The notes under the pieces: model-generated
The model's database searches: none
What the model saw: the letters and a program-made list of their open reading frames with translations, nothing else
What the model was told of the DNA's origin: nothing
Assembly (NCBI GenBank): GCA_031772625.1
Contig: CM062811.1
Span: forward strand, 643,078,820 to 643,142,819
Source of the DNA: Pinus tabuliformis
Lineage: Eukaryota; Streptophyta; Pinopsida; Pinales; Pinaceae
Direction of reading: 5' to 3'
Length of the DNA: 64,000 bases
In this document: positions 23,901-35,900 of the stretch, in pieces
Layout of the letters: every line of letters begins with the position of its first letter
Numbering within the stretch: the first letter of the stretch is position 1
Made by a program: the position numbers and the translations under genes

Positions 23901-26900
23901 CACCCCATGTCAAGAGTTTATTGTTCAAAGCTAGCCACGTGCCAAATGATAAACATACCAAACTGGATCAGACTGCAGAGAAGGGGTTCTTCATTGGATA
24001 AAATGAAACCTCAAAGGCATACATAATCTACATTCCTAGCAATCGGAACATTGTAGTAAGGCAAGACGTGAAGTTCATGGAGGACCGAGCTTTCAGTAGA
24101 TCTCGTGAGATGCCTGTAGGTGATCAGAATCAGTCAGTTGAAGCTCCTTTGGTCCAACAATAGGGGAAACCAGTGGGATAGGCAGGAGTACAGTCACAAG
24201 GATCGAGTACTATGACAAGTACCAGTATTTCCTCAGGTGCAGGAAATCTGAGGAGTTCTCAGCAACTGGAGCAGTAGAGGCAGGATGAGGAGGAGTTGGC
24301 TGAACCTCCCACGACTAGTGGTCGAGCGAGCAGAGAGGTTCGTTAGACATTCAGAGATGCAGAGAAATTTATTGGAACTCCTAGGACAAACAAAAGACAG
24401 CGCAAACAGCTTGACATGTACCAAGCGTTGGTGGCGCAGGTTGCAGAACCTTCTAACTTTCACGAGGCCACACAGCATCAAGTCTCAGTAGATGCCATGG
24501 TAGAAGAGTATAGCTCTATCATGAAAAATGATGTTTGGGAGGTAGTGCCAAGGCCAGAAGATAGATCAATTGTAAGTTCTAGATACATCTACAAGATCAA
24601 ATATGTTGCAGAAGACAGTGTGGAAAAGTACAAGGGTAGGTTCGTGGCAAAGGGGTGTGCACAAAAAAAAGGGATAGATTATGAGGAGACCTTCGCCCCA
24701 GTTTCCAGATACACTTCTATCTGATTAGTTATGTCCCTAGAAGCTCAGATGGGATGGCAGATTCACCAAATGGACGTCAAGACAGCCTTCTTGAACGGGG
24801 TGATAGAGGAAGAAGAGTACATGGAATAGCCAAAGGGCTTTGAGACTCATCAGAGGTGAACTCATGTGTGCAGACTGAAGAAATATTTATATGGACTCAA
24901 GCAAGCTCCTAGGGCATGGTATGGTAGGATTGACAGCCAATTGCAGCAGATGGGATTCATCAAGAGTGACGCAGATCCCAACCTTTACTATTTGATGGTA
25001 GAGGGTGAGTCACTCATTCTAGTTTTGTATGTGGATGATCTCTTTTTGACTGGATCATCAGGGCTCATAAAGGACTGGAAGAGGAACCTGACAGCAGAGT
25101 TTGACATGAAGGATTTGGGGTTGATGCACTATTTCCTAGGATTGGAAGTGTGGCAGAAGGATGTGGAGATCTTCCTTGGGCAAGGAAGATACGCTACAGA
25201 TATTCTAAAGAGGTTCAGAATGCAAGATTGTAGACCCATATCTACACCCATGATCACCAACTGGAAGAAGATAGATGCATCGAATGACAAGGATGTCGAC
25301 CCCACCTTGTATAGATGGCTTATTGGGTCTCTCATTTATTTGGTCAACACTAGGCCAGATATTTGCTTCGCAGCCAATACCCTAAGTCAGTTCATGGTAG
25401 AGTCGAAGAGGGTACATTGGGCAGCAACGAGGCATATTCTGAGGTATGTTCACGACACAGTCAAGTATGGGTTGAGATATACTCGAGGGGATGACATTTG
25501 TAATGTTCCTTTTAGTGGTGTTCCTTATGACATGGTTAGGATGGACTTTCAGAGTTGGGGGCACATAGGTCACAGGTGCGGGTTGGTGTCATCAACATGC
25601 CTAGGGGCTTTTGGAGGGGTTTTGAGGAGTTTCTATGAGGTCTGGTAACATTCGCTTGGTATATTTAATCATCTGCACAATTTTCCTTTCGTTCTGGTGC
25701 ATTCCAACAACTTTCAAAAAACAGAGTTATTATTGGGCCTAACTCAATTAATTATGCTTAAGGTGGCATTCCGAGAGGAATACTTGACAGAACACCTTAG
25801 TGTAATAGCTCGTTGGAACCGAAGCGAGAAAATCTATAAGATGGGATTGTTAGATGTGAGTTTCAGTGCCCGAGGAGACATGGTGGTCAATTTACCCTTT
25901 TCCCGCATTAAAAAGAATATTTTAATTGAAATAAATGAGGGAAAAGTGCTCCATGATTAAAATAATAATAGAATAGGAGGTTCTAGAGGGGTCCATTAGA
26001 TCCATAAAAGAGGAGGAGAAGACCATTGGAGGACATCTTGGATTTGATATTTCTTCTTGTATGAGAGTTTGGGAACTCGGTTCTCTACTTCCTTGGTAGC
26101 CCTAGGACAGAAACCCTCGGGTGATTTAGTGAGATTGGGCAAGCACCCATCTCCCCTTGGTGAATTCATCCAGAAATCACAGGAGAGCTTAGCAGTGGAA
26201 GTTCAGTTCAGTTTGGGAGGCTGGTGCAGTGCAACAGATTATCTTGGAGGCCAGCGTTTATCTCAGCTATTTTAGTTTTATATGCATGTAACCCCAGTTC
26301 ATCCATTATAATAAAAACTGAGAATTTTCCTGTTCATTTTGTCATTAGATTGCAGTGCTCTGTTTGTTTTATTTTACATGGCAATCTTCTGTTGAATGAA
26401 TGATAATTTAATTGTGAAATTTGGGTTGAGTTTGATTTCTACAAATTTAGCAAAATATCTCGTTTGAGACATCACAGTGTTATCAGAGTTGTGCATCCTG
26501 CCAGCCTGAGGGTTTTAATCCCAAATTGTCAAAGGTCTATTTTGAAGGTGCCAAAGCCATTATTTTGTTGCAGAAATTTTGTCCAAAGCATTAGCCATTC
26601 TACAAAAATGTCTTTTGCAGAATATTAGACAAATTCTCTTGGATTTTGTTGCCCACTTAATAATCATATTGGCCAAGTCACTTGGAAGTGCAATTAATTT
26701 CATTTAGAAGGGCGGATTATTTTAAAAACAAATATATATATATATATATATGCATGCGGCTTGATCGAAACATTAGTGGGGGCCAATTTCTTTTAATGCT
26801 ATGGAGGCCGTGAAAATAATCAAAAGTTGTCGTATTAAAATTAAAGGGTCGAACTTACTTTGCTGGAAGCGGAGTTAATTGCTAGCAGTCGTCCAAATTA

Positions 26901-29900
26901 TTATTGGGAAGTCGATTACTAATTGACAGGAGTCACGTCTATTTTTTTTTTCTTTTCGGGGCGGAGTTTCATTGTATTTTGTTGGACCGTGATTTATATC
27001 ATGCAGCCAAGCCAAGGGTCGAATTCTTGAAAAAAAAGGCCAACTATTTTCAGAGAGTTGACTCTAATTATCTCGCACATGTCACCCTGAATAAAGCTCT
27101 CTGAGATTCCAGTGTTCACTCTGCATAAAGCTCTCTAAGATTCCAGTGTGCACTCTGCATAAATAGTGTACAGTCAGTGTGCAATCAGAGGATCGTGGCA
27201 GTTACAGAGGTTGCCTGTCTTGTGTCTTGTGCTTTGGACAGGGCAATTAATTGTTGCAGAATATATTTCCAAGTCTTAACTTGTATTATTGGCATACAAA
27301 TCGCTTGATTATATGCTGCTGACTATCGTTGTTTCAAAGAACAAGTTTTTTGTTGAAATGGGGATGAATTGATTGCTTGTTGCAGTTCTGGTCATCCTAC
27401 ATTACCCAGGTTGTACAAAGTTCCAGGTTCATTACATTGTACTCTCTCTGAAGCTATTTTTGTTGTTGGAATTCAATATCTTGTTGTGAGTGGCCGATTC
27501 ACTAAGATGAAGTCTGTGATTAAGTCCTTGAGGTCAGAGGTATTTAATTGTTGTTGCTGTAAGAGGTTTCATAGGTATGTCCAAGTATGAAGTGTCTTAA
27601 TGTATGGCTGAACTTGTTAGAGCTAGGGTTTGAAGATTCTCATTTGATTTGTGACCAGAAGAGTTATTGTTGCTGAGTGTTGTTGTATGACAAAATTTTG
27701 AGCTTGAAGACTCGTGTTTCTGCTATATATTGTTTGTATAAGGAAAGAAAATCTTGTGTACCAGCAACTTAGCTGCTAGGGGTAAGCTGTGTCACACAGT
27801 TCGGGTTTGGGTTCGAATTCGAGTTCGACAACGATTAAGTTTAGGTTTGACATTAAGTTAGACTATACATATTTTTCAATATATATATATGACATAAAAT
27901 AATAAAAAATAAAAATCAATCAATAAAGCTATATGAGTAGCAGTGAGCACCCACCAGCCACAAATCACGACCATTATTCACTTCACGCTCCGGGGTGACG
28001 AGGACAAGCAGCATCTAGAAATTGAATTCAGGAAATTGTAGACAATACAACAGGCAACGGTAACACTGTGCACAATAGAGCGAGTACACTTAAACTGAAG
28101 TTGCCTTGTGAAAATCTATCAACAACTATGGTAAATAAAACCAAACCAGTGGCCACCACGGGAAACTAAGTGGCGGTAAGCGAAACAAGAGAAAACCATG
28201 TGCTGATATGGTTTTTCTCATAAACCTTAAAACCACTGACAAAAACAACTCGAACTCAACCTCAAATGGCAAATTTAAAAAAATAAATAAAAAATCGGCT
28301 TTAGGTTCACATTCAGGTTCGAATTCGTTGAGGTTCGAATTTGAGGTTCGACTATCAGGTTCGCCGAACCTAAATGAATTTGAATTTTTTTTGGATTCGC
28401 CAAATTTCGAACCTCAATGTTCAAATTCGGCGAACCCTGTGACATAGGGGGTAAGACCAGGTGTATATGAGTGGTCTAGTCATACTACTATTATGGTGTA
28501 CCATTGTCATGATGTTGTCAAAATCTTGTATGAGTCAACTTGATGTCCTTGTCCCTCTTCAGTTATTAAAAAAAATAGATAAGACATTCATAAACTTCCT
28601 TAATAACCTAGCAGTAGCAAACAACAGACCCTTCTCAAAGGGGGTTTATGCCATTCTTCAAAGAGAACAACCTAAAGATGTGCAGAAGAAGCAAGAAATA
28701 GGGCACAAAATAATTGCACTTGGGAAAGATTTGAAGCACATCAGGCTCACATGGAAAGTCTTTTTCAAACTAGATGAACTAGATGCACTCCTTTCCGAAG
28801 TGAACCAGTTAGAAAGGAAGAAACTCATTTGGGCTCTAAGACTAACTATGTTTGCTCTCATACAACCCAAGTTCTTGGAGGAACCTTGTGAAGGGGTTAG
28901 ACTTCCAGTTGCATCTTGTCTCAGTAACATAGACTGACCGCACCTATACCTCCTCTCAATGATGATGTTATGAGGAGAGTTTTCAAGTTGATAGTAGAGA
29001 CTTTCCAGAACTTGTACAACAATGCAAGTTATACCTTTGGAAAGAAGCTTGAGGTTTTGCAAATCATGGCCATAGTTAGAACATATGAAATCATGTTTGA
29101 ATGGGGTGTGATGACTTGATCCATCAGATGCTCTGATGCTTCTTTAGCATTAAGAAACATCATCCTTACACAGTCAAAACAAACATGTTGTCCATTTTGT
29201 CTTTAGTTATGGGAGACCGTGATGCCATTTGCAAGAAGATGCAATCTGAGTTATTGGCCATTTGGAGGAAGGAACAATCGATTTCACCTGCTGCTTATGA
29301 GCTAGCCGAAAGGTCGGTTGAGCAGAACATTGGGTTGTTCAGGAGACAGTTGACCAGGGCGGAGTTGCTCAGGTTTGGGGGATCACGTGGCAAGAATGAG
29401 TTGAGGAGGAAGGGACTTTGCTTTGTTTGCAAAGAACCTTGGGGACCTGACCACTCATGCTTGAGTGACACTGAGGAGATGGCAGAGATAGATCAAGAGG
29501 AGGTCCTACTGACTTTCTAGTTGAGGATTCTTCTTTTTTAGTTGAGCCCATGGGTTCTTATGGGGATGCCTCTAAGGAGCACGAGCAATCATGTGGAGGT
29601 TATGACAGTAGCTCAAATATGCATCCATGTGTGGTAGAGGAGTATGACGAGCAGCCGAGTGTTCCAATGAGGGAAGGAGATCAGGGAGCAGATGAGTCGG
29701 TGATGTTTCAGCATAGAGAGCACATAGAGGAGCATGAGTCAGATGATACACACAATGTGCGCGATGGGCCATTTTTGGAGAGTCAACCAGTGGCTCATGT
29801 TGAGCCCATGATGGAGGAGCAAGCAGTGTTGGGGCCAACCATAGGAGAGGAGCAAGCAGATGTGCAGGCAACCACCAGGGAAGTATTATTTGCAGATATT

Positions 29901-32900
29901 GGTCATCAAGAGGCATTGGGACCTGAGAGGACAGTTTTGCAGGTGACGAGTAGACCAGAGAAGCGTGGAGCTTCCGAACAGATGAGAGAGGCTCTGTTGG
30001 ATATGGTGGTGCATCCATCTTTGGGCCTACCCATTGATGAGGTGTAGATAAACGCAGTGGCAGCCAGTAGAGCTGCAGTGTTTCCAAGCCGCAGCCCTCT
30101 CCAGGAGTATATAGATAGGGCTTGCAGCACATCTTGTCCACTTTTGCGTACTATAGAGAGAGGGGCAGGTTTCCTCAAACAGATCTTGTTGATTGACCAG
30201 GCAGAGCATTCTGATTTGAGCAGGGACCCATATCAGCCTAGTAGACTTGTACCTTACATGAGTGTTCATGCATTGGATTGGCGAGAGATCATGAGTTGGT
30301 ACCCTATTGATGGAGTATCATTTTTAGTCAAGAGCATTGTACTACAAGAGCCCTTAGAGGTGAGGGATACTACATGCTTAAGTTGGAAGCAAGATGTAGG
30401 TTGGCCACTCATCAGTATCTCAGCACAACATCACCATGGTGAGGTTGACCTTGGGCTATGCCAAGGGTTGGATTGGAGAGAGGTGATGAGTTGGTATACG
30501 GTGGATGGAGCAGCACTCATGATTGGAGTTATAGCACAGCAGGAGCAATGGAGTCTTGATACTTGTTCTTGGTGGCATTAGGATCCAAGAGGATTTGTTG
30601 ATGACAAGTTCAGTCAGAGATTGGTCTGGGATCTTTGCATTGAGGGGTCCGTTCATGGTGCGTTGACACAGAGGCAGAGCATCACCTAGTGGTTTGTATG
30701 GGATCCGGGCATTGGGCCACCAGATTGGTCCACAAGTTTGGATTGCTTGAGGGCAAGCAATCTTGGGGCGAGCGGATTTGTAATGTTCATTTTTGTGGTG
30801 TTCCTTATGACATGGTTATGATGGACTTTCAGAGTTGGGGGCACACAGGTCTCAGGTGTAGGTTGGTGTCATTAGTAGGCCTAGGGGCTTTTGGAGGGGT
30901 TTTGAGGAGTTTCTATGAGGTTCGATGGCATTCGCTTGGGATATTTCATCATCCACACAATTTACCTTTCGTTCCGGTGCATTCCAAAAACTTTCAAAAA
31001 ACAGAGTTATTATTGGGCCTGACTCAATTAATTACGCTTAAGGTGGCATTCCAGGAGGAATACTTTACAAAACACCTTACTGTAATAGCTCATTGGAACA
31101 GGAGCGAGAAAATCTACAATATGGGATGGTTGGATGTGAGTTTCAGTGACCCGAGGAGACATGGTGACCAATTTACCCTTTTCCTGCATTAAAAATAATA
31201 TTTTAATTTAAATAAAAGAGGGAAAAGTGCTCCATGATTAAAATAATAATAAAATAGGAGGTTCTAGAGGGGTCCATCAGATCTATAAAAGAGAAGGAGA
31301 AGACCATTGGAGGACATGTAATATCCCTTTTCAGGGATATCCCTCAAACACAAGCAAACTCCAACCAGAGATGGACTGGGAGGGCGTTTACCAGATATGT
31401 CGCCTCTGAAAAGAGGACGAGATCTGAAGGCTACCTGGCCCTTTCCAGACTCTGTCTAAGAGTATAGGAGAAAAACACACAAGTGGTATAGTAGCCGGGA
31501 AGCTCAAAGAGATAAGAAGAATAGTAGTGCAACATACAATAATGTATACATGGAATATAAGCAGATACTCAAGAAATGCAGAGAGAAATTCTAAGCCATT
31601 TTATTATACTGAGTAATGGACAGAGTACAAGAGGTGATCAGAAAGATAGCACCTCGACTTGCACAAGGCAAGTGAAGAAATACACTCATAATGGTAAGGA
31701 AATGGCCTCTCTCTGAACTGCGTCCAAGCTGTCGGAGAACTGTTGTGCTGCTGCTACTGCTGGAATCAAGGGAGGATTCGGGGCTGTTCCCCTCCTCAAA
31801 AAATGTTGAAACTCTGGAATCAGCCTCTGCTCAATAAACCCAGAAAAGCCCAAAAAGCTTTTCTAAAATAGCTGACCCCCGAAAATCACCCCCTTGAGGA
31901 TCTACGCTATCCCTCAAGGCTCTGCACTGCCACTGAAGAGAATCCTCCAAAACTCTGCCCGAGACTCTGCCAAAATCCTCCAATATGCAAGGGCTGATCC
32001 CTTGCTCAATCTCCAAGCTCAAATCCTCCACATAAACCCAATCCAGAGCTCCTACCAAAAGAGACTGCGTCCTCCTCTCTCAAGACTGCGCAGTCATCAA
32101 AATGCTCAGTTCCTCCTCAACTCCAAAGATCGATCCTCCTGCAAAATACTGATGAAACTACCTTGCCCGAGTAGGCACTCGAAGTCCCCTGGGGCTAAGG
32201 GTGAGATCTCCGAACGGAGACACTCGATGCACTAAACAGTGCTGCAGACAGGCTAAACAACCAGCGTGCTCTAAGTCGAAGTGACTAGCTCAAATGCAAC
32301 ATAATCGAATGCCAAAATGAGGAGGCTCCTCTCTCCTTTATAGCGTTGGCCTCTCTCAAAACCCTAAGGCCCACCTCCTCCAACATAGCCTCTCTCTTGC
32401 CATGTGCTCCTCTCCATCTGCGCAGTCCCTCCAAGTGTCTACGTGGGCCCCCTTCTCTACGTGGTCCTTTGGCCCCCTTGGCTCCCCTTTTAAGTTACAA
32501 CGTTGTGCTACTAGGGAGTGACTTTATTCATAAAGTGAGTTATGTCCCCCTTTCCTCACCTTTTTATTTATAAATAACTATAGAAGGCAAAATTGAGCAA
32601 AATCGAATATTCCAATTAGCCATGGCTAATTAGGAATATTACAGGACATCTTGAATTTGATATTTCTTCTTGTATGAGAGGTTGGGAACTTGGTTCGCTA
32701 CTTCCTTGGTAACCCCAAGACGGAAACACTCAGGTGATTTAGTGAGATTGGGCAAGCACCCATCTCCCCTTAGTGAATTCATCCAAAATTCACAGGAGAG
32801 CTTAGAAATGGCAGTTTAGTTCAGTTTGGGAGGCCGATGCAGTGCAACATATTATCCACGAGGCCAATGTTCATCTCAGCAATTTTGGTTGTATATGCAT

Positions 32901-35900
32901 GTAACCCCAGTTCATCCATTATAATAAAAGCTGAGAAATTTCTTGTTCATTGTGTCATTAGATTGCAGTGCTCTGTTTGTTTTATTTTACATTGCAATCT
33001 TCTGTTGAATGAATGATAATTTAGTGTTGAAATTTGGGTTGAGTTCGATTTTTGCAAATTTAGCAAAATATCATGTTTGGGACATTAGAACGTCAGACTT
33101 TGTGGGTACACAAATGCAGATTGGGCAGGCAGTTCAGTGGATAGGAAAAGTACCTCCAGGTACTGCTTTAGTGTTGGATCAGGGATGGTTTCTTGGTGTA
33201 GCAGGAAGCATAAGTCAGTAGCACTAAGCACTACAAAAGCAGAGGATATTGCAGCCAACACAACTACGTGCGAAGCTATATGTCTTCGGAAGCTGTAGTA
33301 AGCTTGTTCAGGCAAAGGATGGAGGCGACCAGTGTCTAGTGTGATAATCAGAGTTGCATAAAGCTCTCTGAGATTCCAGTGTTCACTCTGCATAAAGCTC
33401 TCTGAGATTCCAGTGTTTCATGATAGGTCGAAGCACATCGATATTCAGTGTCATTTCATCAGAGATTGTGTACAACGTGGAGCAGTCCAGCTACAATATG
33501 TTCCCACAGAAAAGCAGGTTGCAGATATACTCGCGAAATCTCTAGGGAGAGCTAAGTTCGTCTATTTCAAGGAACAGATGGGTATGGTGGAGAACTCGTT
33601 TGAGTAGCAGGGACAGGTTACTTTGGATGATTCTCAGTTGCAGCAACAACAGATGAGAGGGAGTTGCATTACAGATGCAGTGTTGGTAGCAGTACACTAG
33701 GGTTCAGCAACAACATATATCAGAGTTGTGCAGCGGTTTATAGGCAACAACAGCCAGACATCAGCAGCGTGACAGAAGATGATGCAGAGACAGGGTCTTG
33801 TGGCAGGATGTGCAGCACTAGAACACATTCCTCGCTAAGAGTGAGTATTCGTTTTTGTAGCATCGAATGTGTTCTAGCCAAGAAATTTGGTGGAGGGGCT
33901 AGAATACATGAGATCTCCAAAACCCAAAAATCGTTTCTGGAAATTCAGCCTAGAAGTGTCATAATTAGATTATTAACCGTTTTTTAAATATTTCCTAAGT
34001 CTAAACTTAGGGAATATGGTTAATTAATCAGTATTAATTGAGATAAGGTGAGAATCATCTAGAAGCTCACATGGATCGATCCAGAAATGATCCTAGCCAT
34101 CAATTATGTTTTAATTTTGGTCGTTGGTGCTCCAACAGTGGATTATAAGAGGAGGTCGATGAGGTGATGGAGAACACACCAATGTAGATACTCAGTTGCC
34201 CAAGCAGCTAGATTTTCCCAGTAGCAGTAACTCAGTAGAGAAGATAGAGCCAAAGGGTGAGAAGCAGGTGGAAGAGGAGGGCAGCAACATTCCAGGAGGA
34301 AGGTTTCGAGTCCTTGGAAGAGGCAAAGAAAGGAAGGCCAAAATTCTCAAAGGGCCAAAGTAAGCTCTATGCAAAGGGTGACGCAGGAGGCTCAACGCAG
34401 AGGCTAGGGATGTAATTTCGGTGTCAGGAATTAGTTGTGGGGTGAGAGAAAATTCTCACAATAATTTTTCCATTATTTTCCTCAGATTAGATTGTCAGTT
34501 GGGCATCTAAATTATTGTACTTAGATTTGTTGCTGAAGAATAATAATAAAACCCTCATCTATTGCACTGGTTTTCCCGCATTGGTTTTTTTCCGGAGACA
34601 ATTGTCCAAAAATAATTGTGTCAAAATTCTTGTGTGTGTGCTAGAATTTCTCAGTTTTCAATATTTTATTTTTCGCAGTATTCTTATGGTGAAAATTGCA
34701 GTTGTGATTTTATTCATTGTTTACAGGAGCAAATACACTGCATAATTAAAATTTTAGTTAGGAGAATAATTTCTAGTTGTTGCAATAGATACAAATTTCA
34801 CAGGGGTTATTATTGTGCCTCACTCAATTAATTACGCTTAAGGTGGCATTCTAAGAGGAATACTTGACATAACACCTTATTGTAATAGCTCGTTGGAACC
34901 GAAATGAAAAGATCTACAGGATGGGATAGTTAGAAGTGATTTTTAGTGGCTTGAGGAGGTATGGTGGCCAATTAACCATTTTCCCACATTAAAAAATATA
35001 TTTTTAATTAAAATAAAAAGAGGGAAATGTGCTCAATGATTAAAATAATAATAAAATAGGAGCTTCTAGAGGGGTCCATCAGATCTATAAAAGAGGAGGC
35101 CATTAGAGGATATCTTGGACTTGATATTTCTTCTTGTGTGAGAGGTTTGAGAACCCGGTTCTCTATTTCATTTGTAGCCTCGGGACGGAAACCCTTGGGT
35201 GACTTAGTCGGATTGGGTGAGTACCCATCTCCCCTAGGTGAATTCATCCAAAATTCACAGGAGAGCTTTGTAGTGCAGTTCATGTAAGTTTGGAGGGCCA
35301 GTACAGTGCAACAGATTATCTTGGAGGCCAGCTTTTAGTTTCATCTATTCTCAGTTTATCTACATGTAACCCCATTTCTTATAACAATAAAGCTGAGATT
35401 GTTTTCCAGTTTATCGTGTACTTGTTTGCCGCATGCTAATTGCTTTAGTTTACATGGCAATGTTCTGTTAAATTTATGAGAATTTGGTTGTGAAGATGTT
35501 GTTCAAGAGGCATTTCAGGAAAATACCTGTAATTTCCCCATTCGGAATATTACACTTTTGGCCACGTGCTAATCAAATGTCCGAACTATTTTTTACATTT
35601 TATCTTTTTATTTCATTATGGCTTTCTTATGCTTTTAACTCTATTTTCGCTACATCAACCTTCAAGGCAAAGTTTTATTGTCCATAATCAAGCATGAGGA
35701 TGAGAGGGTGCCAATCCCCATGACCAATGACCACCAGCCCAAATAATGGAAATGGAATAATGGGAAAGATGGAAAGTGTCCCCAGTGGTGTCCTTCCTAC
35801 TTCAATCAAAGCATCCCCAGTAGTGTCCTTCCTAAAACCCTAAGGTCTCAAAGGAGGTCCCACTGGATTAGAGTCAAAGGATAACCTCCTAGGTGAAGTA

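Larger units (their letters stand above)
25499..33080 (+). mobile_element. Non-autonomous LTR retrotransposon C carrying a PDS5-like segment
   Basis: Two LTRs (25499-26476 and 30779-33080) bracket a 4.3 kb interior that has no protease, RT, RNase H or integrase. The interior encodes a PDS5-like segment, a gypsy-type gag zinc knuckle and an acidic region. GACATT precedes the 5' LTR (25493-25498) and follows the 3' LTR (33081-33086), marking the target site in copia D. It must have been mobilised by enzymes from another element. A solo LTR later inserted in its 3' LTR and a MITE-like element in its leader. Confidence 0.85.

Noticed and set aside
29572-30141. 189-codon minus-strand open frame
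   Set aside because: It is opposite to the element C acidic ORF, with no domain; a shadow of skewed base composition.
31894-32235. 113-codon plus-strand frame
   Set aside because: It lies wholly within the solo LTR bounded by GGACA and has no domain.
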